Translations under genes and position numbers: made by a program
Assembly (NCBI GenBank): GCA_020746835.1
Contig: JAGPNK010000004.1
Location: 2,046,001-2,110,000, forward strand
DNA length: 64,000 nucleotides
Origin: Stachybotrys elegans
Taxonomy: Eukaryota; Ascomycota; Sordariomycetes; Hypocreales; Stachybotryaceae
Reading direction: 5' to 3'
Part shown: positions 33,461-44,904 of the stretch, in pieces
How positions within the stretch are numbered: the first letter of the stretch is position 1
Layout of the letters: each line of letters begins with the position of its first letter
Notes under the pieces: model-generated
Seen by the model: the letters and a program-made list of their open reading frames with translations, nothing else
What the model was told of the DNA's origin: nothing
Database searches by the model: none

Positions 33461-33712
33461 CTATTCACACGAAACGTACCAGGAACAGCCCTCACAGCTC
33501 TGTGCGAAACGGCAAGCGCTCCCATCTTCGCTACACGAGGTACCCCCTCCGCAATGCAGAACAGCCGCGCCCTGGGAGAAGACACATATCAGCGTCGGGT
33601 CGTTGGGGCTGTTTCGATCTGTTGTACAGATGCCCTCGCCGCTGATGGGGGCTTGGGCTATGGCGGGCACGACGGCCAAGACCAGTGTGAGGAGGGCGGT
33701 TACGGAGTGCAT
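33461..33712 (-). CDS. Small secreted cysteine-rich protein (effector-like)
   Basis: A single exon of 83 residues. Residues 1-20 form a clear signal peptide (Leu/Val/Ala-rich core ending Ala-Ile-Ala-Gln-Ala). The mature part of about 63 residues has eight cysteines, enough for four disulphides, and ends Tyr-Val-Ser-Cys-Glu. No known fold is recognised by eye; the Cys pattern includes C-x4-5-C pairs and a C-x2-C near the C-terminus. Proteins of this size and pattern are secreted by fungi as effectors, antimicrobial or surface-active proteins. A GTACGT within the last codons could be a splice donor, in which case the true C-terminus would differ. A TATATA box lies about 120 bases upstream. Confidence 0.65.
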   Translation of the reverse strand: MHSVTALLTLVLAVVPAIAQAPISGEGICTTDRNSPNDPTLICVFSQGAAVLHCGGGTSCSEDGSACRFAQSCEGCSWYVSCE

Positions 33713-34344
33713 GGTTGTCTAGGAGGGAGTTAGGGCGCACATCGTAATGGGGAATGGGGTTCCGTACTTGATTTAGGAGAAGATGGATGTTCTCGTCGTT
33801 GGTAATCCAGCGTGTCAGGACAAGATGGCTCTTAATATATAATCCATCCTACGCCCTGTTGTAGACTCCCTGTAGGGAACAAAAGGTCCTTGGCCTTCGC
33901 AAACGGCACGGAGATGCCCTGTTTACTATGGTATTGCAAGGATTGCTTTGAGGGGAAGTGGATGCATGCCGGGGATGATGATGAGATGCTCCATTACTGA
34001 CACAGGCGAAGGATGAAGTGAAGTTGTTCATATTCACCGCTCCCCTTGGCATCGTACCCTGTTCAGTCAGATCAGCCGTCGACATATTGAGGCTGATTCG
34101 AAGTTGCTGTTAGCTAATTGCTGATATTGGGCGCGCGTTATTGGCTCGCTGGTCAATATGCTCATCCCGGTTGACTTGTCGCACAAATGGAATCCTTCTC
34201 TATTTATCAGGTACACAGGCAGATGCCTACCATGGCTCAACCGAATCAACTAGCAAACATTGGCTCTCAGTTACCTTATCGACACCAGTGCAACATCCTT
34301 TCCCGTATATCAAAACACATCCAATGTAGCACTGCTCATAATCT
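33713..34344. other. Intergenic region
   Basis: Promoter of the small secreted protein gene on the left and 3' flank of the dynamin-like gene on the right. Apart from the TATA box, no feature is supported. Confidence 0.5.
33833..33840 (-). promoter_or_regulatory. TATA box of the small secreted protein gene
   Basis: TATATATT-type sequence on the minus strand roughly 120-130 bases upstream of the ATG at 33712. Confidence 0.4.
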
Positions 34345-37187
34345 TCAGACTTCGCCGTCCACCACCTCCTCCATCTCCGCATCCGACACGCCCGAGTCGC
34401 CTCCCATGCCCGCCTCTAGCTCAGCAATGCTTCGCAGTGCTGCCTCAAACTTCTTCTTCTCTGCCTTGAGCGACTCGCGCTTGCGTGCCGTCGCCTGGTC
34501 CTCGGCCAACAGGCTCTCGTAGATAGCCGGTCCATTGTTGGAGCGAAGACCTAGCTTGGTCTCGAGATCCAGGGGAAGCCGCATTCGGATTTCAGGAATC
34601 ATACGGCATAGGATGCACTGGGCCACCGAGTCGGCGTAGCGGTAGGCGGCGAGACGGTAATAACCTCTAACATAGCCGATCACATCGACCTCCTTATCGA
34701 ACCTGTCGGGGCCCAGTTTGCTAAGCTCGTCGTTACGTCGCTTCGTTTCCAACGCCCTCTTATCCTCGGTCATGGTCTCCCATGCAGGCATTTGGTTGGT
34801 TGGCTTGGCAAGGCCAGCGGCTTGCATGCGCATCTGATGCCGAAATCGCACGAGCGCCATCGTCTCCTCGGCCTTGTACTGTGTGAATGCCTCGGCGTTG
34901 ATGGTGAAGAACTGGGTTGTCTCGTTATGGTACAGGGCATCGAGCGCGACTTGTGTTTTAAGGCGATTCTCCTCAAGGAAAGCCTTGATATGTCTAAGAG
35001 ACTCCTTGAAGATGTACCTCTTCTTCAAGTTTTCAAGTGCTGATCCGAGGGCTTGATAGAGACCTTCGTGGAGAAGGCGTATCGTCTCCGAAAGGAAGGC
35101 CTTGGCAGGCCCATCCCATGGCTTGACAGCCAGCAGGGCAAGGTCCTTGAAGACGGCATCGGCGATTCTGTCAGGCATTCCGGTACTTGCTTTCTGCTCA
35201 ATCTCGTCCCTGACCTGCTTCAGGGTACGGAAACCACGGCCTATGTGGCTGAATTCGGAGAATGGGTGCGGAAGCATAGGGCGAGGAGTACCGCCAGCGG
35301 ATGGTGTCGGAGAAGCCGGGGCCGTCATGAGAGCATCCTCCTCCTTTATAGCATCGAAGCCATTGGCCTGAGGGGCCACGGAGCCTATGCGTGCACGCTT
35401 GCTTGGGGTTTGCGGTGCACCGTTGCGTCGTTTCCCAGCCGTGGTGATACCTGTCTCAGACTCGTCGTCGGAAATCTCAACAACCGGAATATCAGACTTG
35501 TCCCTAAGGTTAAACTTGGGCTTGATGTGCAGGAGGCAGTTCTTGAAGTTGTTCGGGAGCGTGTTAAAATGCTCGACAATGCCATCGATCTTGGTTCGTG
35601 CTCCATCTGCAAACTTGAGAAGAGCAGTCTGGACCTCCAGTTCCGCATTGCTTGGGAGCTCGGGAAGCTTGGCAAGGTTATTATTTGTCGCCTGAAGAAG
35701 TCGGTGAACCTGCTCCTTGATCAAGGGAAGGCTTGACACGTTAGCTTTGCGTTTATACAGTGATGGTCCACATACCTTTGACTAAAAGCCTGGCCAAGAC
35801 GCTCGGAGAGGAAAGCCTTGAGCTTCTCCACGCCACATTTGTCGCTAAACTCCCGGAATTCTTGAGGCCAAGTGCCCAGTCCGTGGTCTTCAAAGACGTG
35901 TTCTTCCCATTTCTTCAGCTGTTCCAGGTCTTGGTCCTTGGGACGAGAGGTGATGAAGTATCCGAGGCCTGTGCGGTGCTTCTCCCCCTTCATGATCCTG
36001 AGCCACTGCTCATGCTGGCCAACTGGCAGTAAGTCCGCCTTGGTGCACACACCAATGGTGCGGGGGAAGCTCCCAGACGGCGGGTCAGGTTGAAGGTGGA
36101 AGAATTCTCTGGGTCGTTATTCATGGGCATGCTGCACATGATGATTGCAGAGGGGTGGTTGATGTACTCCTGTGAGAGATTGCGAACAACATGCACAAGG
36201 TAGTCGTCCTGTGCATCGTCTGGGTTCTGAAAAATACCCGGCATGTCGTAAAAGGAGAGATCAGGAAGCCCAGGTCCCTTTATCTCGAGAGATACAACGT
36301 TCGGGGAGAACTTGGCGGCGGTGCGTTGTGCTGCATACTCAATCTCTGTATTCTTGGCGATGCCACCAGAACCAGGGATAAAGAGCTCGAAATTCTGGTG
36401 GTCGTTGAGGATTGCCACCTGAGCCCAGCGCAGGACGTCTTCGATATCATTCTTGTCGCTCATTGTCTTGAACTCTTGGTTCAGTGCACTCGGGAGTTTC
36501 CTCCAGGGGAAGAAGGGCTCAGCGGCTGTGACGTCCTCTTCTCTGATGATTCCGTTGTCTGGGGGCATGTAAACGTAATCCTTGCGCAGAGATACGCGGC
36601 ATGACCACTCGGTGCTGCGCGAGACACGAATGTGCAAGGGGCATCGAGTACAGGTTCCTTCGCTGCGAGGCAAATCAAGGTTCGCAAGGCCTGACATGAG
36701 ACTGGACTTGCCCGCGGATTGATCACCGACAAGAACAAGCTCAGGCAGCTCGATATTGCGTGAAACACCGAGCTGCTGGAGCTCTCCAAGTGTGTCATTG
36801 TACGCCTTGAGCTTCTTGCCGATATCTGAAAACGAGTTTTGCAGGTTCAAGAAGCTGTCGTCAACGGCAGGTCTGTGCTGGGACTCAACAGCCACGGTAG
36901 GCAGGTTTCTAATCTCCCGAAGCAGAGGCGTCGCATCCACATGCTCGCTCTGATCACTACTCGGCGGCGCTGTGGACGTTAGCACTGGGGATACGACATA
37001 TCAAGACTAGCCACATACGAGCATTGGACCTCTGAATGTAGAAAGATCGTTCGGCTGTTGGAGCCTCAGAGCCAAGACTAGGGTCGGTTTGGTTCGTCGA
37101 GATGGACTGCCTGCGGAGGGGCATCTGGACTGGGGGTTCCTGCTTGACATGGCGAGACGACCCTCGACGGGAGGACGAGGGTGCCAT
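34345..37187 (-). pseudogene. Dynamin-like GTPase with an apparent one-base frameshift
   Basis: Three exons are seen (37187-37019, 36969-35776, 35731-34345), with introns of 49 and 44 nt. The second exon changes frame at a run of five G (plus strand 36062-36066), exactly where the protein passes from Arg-Arg-Leu-Gly-Ala-Ser-Pro into Arg-Thr-Ile-Gly-Val. One missing base explains it, and with that base the model closes at about 916 residues. The GTPase domain has GDQSAGKS (138-145), the switch I Thr in a Glu-Gly-Thr-Cys-Thr-Arg-Cys-Pro block, Asp-Met-Pro-Gly (298-301) and Thr-Lys-Ala-Asp just after the break. The stalk follows, interrupted by a disordered acidic/basic insert with a Lys-Arg-Arg...Lys-Arg-Ala-Arg stretch resembling a nuclear signal; a GED-like helix and acidic tail end it. 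Fungal relatives are Mx/Vps1-like proteins of unknown role. It is either a real lesion or a homopolymer sequencing error; I favour error because the rest is well kept. Confidence 0.72.
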
Positions 37188-40100
37188 ACTGGAGCAGCGT
37201 GCGCGACGATGTTACAAGAACAAGGTCAGACCCACTGAGTGCGGCGCTCAAGGCTGAGGCTGAGATGGCGCTCGATGTTGTACACGGATGGGATGAAAGG
37301 GATGGAAAGAAATGCAGAGACGAAAGGGGGAGAAGAAAAGTATATGATAGGAGAGACAAATGGAAGCTTCAATCGGATGTTGTATCAGTGTGCAGACAAG
37401 CGAGCGTGTGCATGCGCAGAAACAGAGGTTTGTGAAGTTGATGTTGGTGTTGGGCTGGCAGGTTTGAGATTTGCCGTCCTGGGCGCTTCTGTAAACACAG
37501 CTAAAAGATAGGAACTGTTAGGCAGCAGAACAATGACTCGGCCTAGGGCCTTATGCTATTTTCTCTAGCAGTTTAATACTGAATGAAACAGCAATAAATG
37601 CAATCTAGTACCTGAAAATTCACTTTCTTTTCGTTTTTCATATTTATTATTATGGGTTAGGCCTCTATTCCTTTCCGTCTCTTAGCAAAAGTTAATGGTG
37701 CTTGGAGTTTGATGCTCCTGTGGTGGTAAAACGTGGTGGCTGGGGGGCTGTGGGAATGACCACGCCTTACCCTTTTCGGTGATGGATCCCCTGTCCCTGA
37801 AATTAGGCACCTGTGGCTCAAGCCAAGCTCACGCCACAGTCATTTCTGCTTCCAGTGGCTGATGGGCCAAAATGAACCACCCTAGAGCTAAACTTCATCC
37901 GTCACTGTCGAGCAGAAGAGGACCAACACATCAGCAATGGATCATGAATGCAATCGCTCTTGAGGGCAGAGTGAGAGGGTGCCATGATTCCTTTTTACTC
38001 TTATTATTCGTCAATTTAGGCCTTTCCAGCACACTCGCCTTTCCGGGCCATTCATTATTCGTTATTTGCCGTGCTCAAACTCGATTCACCAGTGCATATT
38101 TTGCAAGTTCATGATTGCCAAAACAAGTGTCTCTCGTCGTTCCGATGCTCATTATTCAATACTAGGCATCTATACCTCGCCTATCTTCGTTCTCATCTCC
38201 CAATTTATGTTATGGAACCACGTGAGTATCTTGTGTGAGAGCATCCAGAGGCATCTCGCGTGGGCAAACAAAGAAGGCGTAACTGGTATGTTCACGACTT
38301 CCACCCATAACGTCATGTGACTCTGGGGAGCACAAGCTCAATTTCCCCTCTCCTACAAAAATTAGAAGAAGCTGATTGCCAGTACAGGAAAACGTGCGAC
38401 GCCACCATCAGACGCGTGTTGCCTGCAACTGGGCTTTGTGGTCTGTACTCAAGGCTCAATCGTCGGCGAAGCGAGATTAGAACAACGAGCCGGAACAAGA
38501 TTGGCAAACTATCGTGGACAGTCACCATCTTCTTAGCATATGGAATCTCTCGTCTTTGTTGCCCTTCTCGAACTACGAAATTGCTCCTGATCACTGGATG
38601 GAATTGCAAGACCCAGACCAAAGTTCCTGCTAGTCTGGAATACTGTCCCCCTTCTCCCCCTCCTGTCTGTTCCGGATGAATTGACATATTAGGCTCAAAT
38701 TTATAGCGCCGCGGAAATTACCCTCCAACGACTCTAGGAATATGGCTATTAGTGCCCTCGTGTTTGGGGGCAGCCTCAGCTCAGCGTTATTTTATCACAT
38801 CGATTCCGGCGCAAAACGGAGATGGGAACCAAGCCAATAGGCATCCAGGCCACCACAAGCTTGTATTACAGAGGCTGATGTCCTCTCTCCCAGCCCCCTG
38901 CCGCAAATACCTGTCTTCGATCTGCATACAGTGATGGAATGTGCCGATATTGTGCCAGAGGCGGACACGCGATATTGCTGATATCGGGTTTGACTGCAAG
39001 CATGTTGTGTAACAACCACATTCACAAAAAGACGCCCCAGATATTCGCTTCCAGGCCTCGCTTCCACCACACAATGGTACGTTTACCCACTCTGAACCAC
39101 AGAAAAGCCTTGTGTTCCACTTAACAGGCTTCTACTGCCCCAGCTTTTTCTTTCCCATTGCACGTGGACTCTTCCTAATCTCAATACCACCGTCCGGGGG
39201 AGGCTGACGCCCAAATGCAACGCTAGCCAGTGATTCGGGTTCAGAGACATGGAAAGGCAGGATGCGGCAAGTCGGGCAATATTTCCGTGAAAGGGCAGAA
39301 AGCTGGATATGCGAGCTGCGAGCTATTTCGGGCTTCTGGGTAAGATATCCCCATTCCACCTTTCCGCTCTTTCTCTTGTGCATATGGCACCTCTCATTTC
39401 AGGTATCCATCCATCTTGCTGTCTGGAGGGTCACATAAGGCCACCGGTAAGCATGGGGTTGCCAAATATTGGTACGTCCCACCTTGAAACCTCATCTCAA
39501 GATTCGCTAAGCGAGAGTGATGCCAGCACACAGCACTCACTTTTCCCTGAGGCTGATACTGTTCGCCAACTCCGCCTGCCGGGAAAAAGGAATAAAAAAA
39601 CAACAACCCTGCCCTGCGTTGAGCGTTTCGCCCAAGCCATCGATCTATGCGGGTGGCGATCCGGAAGGGTTCTCCACAACAGGGGACCCGGGCTAGAATT
39701 TCCATGGTACCATGGAGTGTTGACAGCTGTCTACCGGCAAGAAATCTCATCTATCTCAAAGACGAGTTCCGAGCGGTACCCGGTGCTGTCAACCCATTCA
39801 AGAGTGTCTCTGGAAGACCCAGAATTGTCAGCGATGGCAACACTGAGCCCAATAACAGCACAATCCGTGTAGCCGGCAGGAGACCCTGGCTGACGGATAC
39901 CGTTTGGTTCTTGCAGATGCCACCCGAGCTTGACCTTCAGGCTTCACGCAAGAAAAAATTCCACAACGGGGCACTAGTTGTCTGGTCACGGGTTCATCCG
40001 ATGGCCTGGCCAAAGAAGATGGAGTAAAGCCTGGACCAGCCTCGCAATTCTCACTTGCGCGCACCCCTCCCTTCCCCACGGGGGACGATGCCGAGTCCCA

Positions 40101-42267
40101 GCGCTGCGTTGTCGGCCCTCAATTCCGTGAGATGTTACAGGGGGCAAAGGGCCCGCCCGCTGTATTGCGGCTTCCTATCGGTGAGAATGGACTATGTGGT
40201 CTACGGCGTGGCAATGGCGGTTGCATTCCGTCCTGGACAGACTACCAGCCCATCGAGGATTGCCTTGGTGGGGTCGCTGACCTCTTGTTGAGTGCAGCCG
40301 ATAGACGTTGTATGCACGCTGCATATAGCTTATGTGCGCTTATTGAGTGCCTTGGGATTTGGGTGTGGTTGGCGACCGGCCACATTCTCAGCCCAGGCGC
40401 GTCCAACCATGGCTCGTTCTTGCAAGCGATGGCACAGGATGGAGATGGGGATCTAATCATGGCCAGACCGTGGAGCTATGGTAACCCAGTAGCCAACCTT
40501 GCCAACTACCAGGACCCCCAGCCGTCGTCCTCACCTTTCCCACGTTCCGTCGTTTGACTTTTAACCTTAGCAGGTTGATACCGTCCTTAACTTCTCGGTC
40601 GAGCTTCGTTTGCTGTCTGGGCTAGGGGAATCAGCTCAACCTGTCCACGTCGGCACATCACCATCCCCCAAAGTGCATTATTTACATACCTCTTCCTTCA
40701 GTCTTTGCGCATGCTCACATGGCCTGTAGCATGGGCCTAGGCATTCGCCTATCGCATGCCTCTTCGCGAGCGAGCAAATTGCCACGTTGTGACTACCGAG
40801 GGCGCCCCTGTGTTTCCTACATGGATCAGGAAATGGAGGGTTGAGACGAGCGAGGATTGGACGGAAGAATGCGGCTCGCATTTTGCCGGATTTTTCCAGG
40901 CGGGCCTTTTCCCTAGTCCCGCAACACCTTCCTGCAGACAGTAGATGAAGGGGCATGGCGGCGGAATTGTGTTCAGATCTGGAGAAGACGCTGGGGCAAA
41001 GTTTGGGCCACCACGAGACGGGTTCCGTTGTACCCAACGCGAATAATTAGCAACTGGGCCACCAAGCCATTCTGGTCACGGTGAAGAAGTAGGAGGAACA
41101 AGAACGGCAGCAGGTGAGCATCCGCCCACTCAATCTGCGGCACCACTGCAATCAACCTGGGACGCAAGGAGCATATGCACATGCACGTACTCTATTGTGC
41201 TTTTCAGCCCAGCGTGGACCAGACCAGTGCTGTCGCTGGGTCCGAGCAAAAAGAATGGTATGTATGAATATGCCAATATTTTAATCTCGCCGTCCTGGGC
41301 ACACTAACCCAATCCTGCTGGCTGGAGGAGGGCGAATCAACAGATTGACGGATCGAGGCCAAGTGGTCGGACAACCAACAGAATAAACGATGCGCAAGAA
41401 TCCAGAACGCGGTTCCCCATCTCGGGGCCCAATGGTGTGGTCATGCGTCGCCTGCGCTGCAATCCTTGCAGCCCGAAAAGGACCGGATAGCCAAGAGATT
41501 GTTCACTGCGCCTGTGCGGCCATGGCGACGAGACGAGATGGTCGGTCGCGTAGGGTATGATGTCGGAATATCTTTCACGTAAGAGATACGGTACGAGCCC
41601 ACCTTGTGCCGTCGACCAGCATTTCCGCAGCTTATGGTTATTACCCCATACTCACACATCCCTGTCGTTGTGCTGAAGACAGCTCGATCTTGCTCCTCCC
41701 GATACCCACCTCGGGGCTTGACGAAGCATTCGGCTTTATGGTTGGCGCTCTTGGCTGGATAGGCGCCAATGTTCGGCCCAGGCTTCCAGCCCCGTTTTCC
41801 CGCGAGAAGTTCATCCTCGGGCAGTTTTGCTCGCTGTGTTGCGGTGCTTGGGTCTGGTGTGACAGCTCTTGGCCATCGCCCATCGCCATTCTTTTTCTGC
41901 CCGGCACAAGACCAAGACTGACCAAGCTTTTCTCTCTATCCACATGGCCCGTCTTGGCTGGGACAATCTTTGCTGTTGCAGTGTGAGGATTTGCGATGGG
42001 GACGCTGCAAAAATCTGTCACTCAAGAGAAGGCCGCTTGGGGTGTCATTTGCTGGCCTTTCGTCTGCCTCTTTCTGCCAGCTCTATCTCGTTCCTCATGC
42101 CTAGCTCACTCCTCTAGCATCCCTTCTGGAGTTGAGGAGCCGTCTTTCCGAGCGACACCCTCAGAACCCCTGTTCTTTCGCACATGCTCCCTCTTCCATA
42201 CACCCCCCCTTCACCACACCCTCCTTTCGGCAGTGGCCACACAAACAGACAACTTTCCCTTCCCCTT

Positions 42268-42277
42268 CCCCGCGGGG
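42268..42277. promoter_or_regulatory. Palindromic CreA-like site pair
   Basis: CCCCGCGGGG contains overlapping inverted GCGGGG elements, which fit the SYGGRG consensus bound by the carbon-repression regulator CreA/Cre1. It lies about 520 bases ahead of a sugar permease ATG, a plausible place for glucose repression. The match is short and could be chance. Confidence 0.3.
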
Positions 42278-42565
42278 CAGGGTTCCTGTTTTCAGGTCAT
42301 CCACTTCCCTACCCCATGGTTCTCCGGGCTAGGAACATGGGGAAATGGCCCGGAGGAGGAGCTCTCCGTGCCAGCTCGATTTACTATTTGCAGACGGTGG
42401 CCGTTGGCCGCTGGCCCTGCTGGCCTCGTTCTGGGTTCTGGACTCTAGCCCCCCCCCCTCACCTGGTCGGCTTGATTGATTGGCCTTGGGATGGACCGAC
42501 AACCTTGCACGCACGCCTGGACTTCCTCCACTGAACAAGCATAACATCGCAGGGTGTGATTGACA

Positions 42566-42571
42566 TATAAA
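42566..42571 (+). promoter_or_regulatory. TATA box of the lactose/hexose permease gene
   Basis: TATAAA about 229 bases upstream of the ATG at 42795; the leader between them is C/T-rich, as is usual for highly expressed fungal genes. Confidence 0.4.
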
Positions 42572-42794
42572 CCCTTATCATATCCCACTTGTTCGGTCTG
42601 CCTTCCCGCCCTCCCTCCCCTTCTCTCCTCGTGAGCCCTGAGCTTCTCCTCAGCCTACAGCCAATTTCTTCTGCTCAATTCGAGTTAGGAACCCTTGTTC
42701 GTTTGGGTCAAAGTCTCTGTGAGGACAAGATCGTCGCTTCTGCCTCTTCCATCTGTTACTTCCAGCCACCTGTCCCTCCCAGTCAACCGTCAAG

Positions 42795-44638
42795 ATGGTT
42801 GGTCTCGCCGCTGGAGCAGGTCCTACGACCGAGAGCCCTCAATTTGAGAAGGTCATCTGGTACAAGGAGCCCCATCTGCGAAAGCTCTATCTCCTGAGCA
42901 TCTTCCTCCTGGTCGCCTCCGCCACTACCGGCTACGATGGTATGCTGGTCAACACCTCCCAGCAGATTGATGCTTGGGGCGAGTACTTCCCGCGTGTTTC
43001 CAACAACCACTACCTGGGTATCCTCATCAACATGTACAACATCGGTTCCATCATCTCCTTCTTCATCGTCCCCTACATGGCCGACATTCTCGGACGTAAG
43101 CCCACCATCATGATTGGCTGTGTCATCATGATTGCTGGTGCCATGATCGGCACCTTCTCCAACGGCTACGATAGTGAGTCTCCTCCCTCCACACTCGCAG
43201 CCTTGAGGCGGTTCTGACAATTCGGATCAGTGTACATTGCTGGTCGATTCGTCCTCGGTTTCGGCAACTCCATGGCCCAGATGTGCTCTCCCATGCTTCT
43301 CACCGAGATCTGCCACCCCCAGCACCGAGGTCCCCTCACTACCGTCTACAACTGTCTTTGGAACTTGGGTTCCCTGAGTACGTAGCCACGCGCAGAGCCC
43401 TCGACCTTCGCACCGATAGCTCGCTAACATGCCTTCTATAGTCGTCTCCGTTGTCGGCTGGGGCACCGCCAGCATCAACAACGACTGGTCGTGGCGATCC
43501 ATCACCTTCATCCAGGCGGTCCCCTCCATTGTCCAGATGATCGGTATCTGGTTCATCCCCGAGTCGCCCCGTTGGCTCGTCAGCAAGGACAAGTCGGACG
43601 AGGCCCTCCGCGTCCTGGCCAAGCACCACGCTGGTGGCGATGTCAACAACACCACTGTCCAGTACCAGTTCCGTGAGATCAAGGAGACGATCCAGGCCGA
43701 CAAAGCTGCCGCCACGGGCTCCCGCTACGTCGACTTCCTGCTCACCAAGGGCAACCGATGGAGACTGGCTATTATCATTTCTCTCGGTATTATCTCGCAG
43801 TACTCTGGCAATGCCATTCTGTCCAACTACATGAACATTGTGTACGAGGGTGCCGGCATCACCAACCAGAACGACAAGCTTGCTGTGCGTTCTCCCCCCT
43901 AACTTTCTTGATCTGTGATAGGTCTTTATGAGCTCATACTGATGTGCATCGCAGCTCTCTGCCGGCCGAACCATTCTCGATCTCATCGTCTCCATCAGCG
44001 CCGCCCTTAGCGTCGACAGGATCGGCCGTCGTCCTCTGTTTCTCTTCGCCATCTCTGGTATGGTCGCTTCCTTCGCCCTGTGGACCATTGTTGCCGCCAT
44101 CTACGAGAACTCAGGCTACATTGACGAGAATGGCAATGAGGCTTTCACCAACACCAGGGCCGGATATGCCCAGATTGCCTTTGTCTGGCTGTTTGGTATC
44201 TTCTACGATATCGGCTTCTCTGGTCTCCTGGTTGCCTACGCCCTTGAGGTTCTTCCCTTCCGCCTCCGTGCCAAGGGTATGATGATCATGAACATTACCG
44301 TCCAGGCTATCCTTGCTATTGGAAAGTGAGTTGTCCCTTCTGCATGCTCATGCCTCGCTGCAATATGCTAACGTCGCGCCCTCAGCCAAACCAACCACGT
44401 TGCCTGGGACAACCTCCCCAACCACTGGAACCTCACTCTGTTCTACACCCTGTGGAACACTGTCGAGCTCGCCTTCGTCTACTTCTTCTACGTCGAGACC
44501 AAGGGTCCCACCCTGGAGGAGATTGCTCGCATCTTTGACGGCGACGAGGCTGTTGCCCACATTGACTTTGATCAGCTTGAGAAGGAGACTGAGATTACCC
44601 AGCAGGAGGTGGTTATGGATGAGAAGCGCCTGGCTTAA
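42795..44638 (+). CDS. MFS sugar permease, lactose/hexose type
   Basis: Five exons (42795-43173, 43231-43377, 43442-43884, 43955-44325, 44386-44638) encode 530 residues; introns are 57-70 nt with GTGAGT/GTACGT/GTGCGT donors. Twelve membrane segments are visible. Signatures are Gly-Tyr-Asp-Gly in TM1, Asp-Ile-Leu-Gly-Arg-Lys after TM2, Gly-Arg-Phe-Val-Leu-Gly-Phe-Gly in TM4, Pro-Glu-Ser-Pro-Arg-Trp-Leu after TM6, Gln-Tyr-Ser-Gly-Asn in TM7, Asp-Arg-Ile-Gly-Arg-Arg after TM8 and Val-Glu-Thr-Lys-Gly-Pro-Thr-Leu-Glu-Glu at the C-terminus. This fits the Lac12-like branch of fungal sugar porters, proton symporters for disaccharides or hexoses in the plasma membrane. The pyrimidine-rich leader and strongly C-ending codons suggest high expression. 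Confidence 0.93.
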
Positions 44639-44904
44639 ACTTGTCCTGTCCTAGTCTGCGGATGTCGAGGTTGGCCTGAGTGTAGTTTGGCGGTTAGTGT
44701 AATACCTAGGATTGAGAAATTCATCTATTTTATCCTTGACAGTTGAGCCTGCCTTGCTTCTATTGGCGTCTGATGAATGCCGCAACATGCAAGTTATATT
44801 TTTATCGTATTTGTTTAGAGAACCCTTCGTCCCTATTCTGTTTCCGCCCTCACTTACGATCTTTTTATGACAATTGTGAATGAAGAAAATATGCCGGTCA
44901 CCAT

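Larger units (their letters stand above)
37188..42794. other. 5.6-kb gap without a supported gene
   Basis: This is the longest gene-free stretch in the window. The left end is the promoter of the dynamin-like gene and the right end, with a C10 run at 42449-42458, a CCCCGCGGGG palindrome at 42268-42277 and a TATA box at 42566, is the promoter of the permease. In between I see no splice-supported frame, tRNA or transposon; frames of 100-190 codons (for example 39309-39872) have random-looking composition. A perfect 14-bp palindrome (CCATGGTACCATGG) lies at 39702-39715. Confidence 0.5.

Noticed and set aside
39702..39715. Perfect 14-bp palindrome as a transposon end or origin
   Set aside because: No inverted partner, target-site duplication or coding sequence nearby; mentioned only as part of the gap.
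39309..39872. 187-codon frame in the long gap
   Set aside because: No domain or codon-bias sign and no promoter; composition is typical of non-coding DNA.
41606..42448. Two adjacent frames of 126 and 150 codons ahead of the permease
   Set aside because: Located in the permease promoter, Ser/Pro/Cys-rich in a chance-like manner, no family match.
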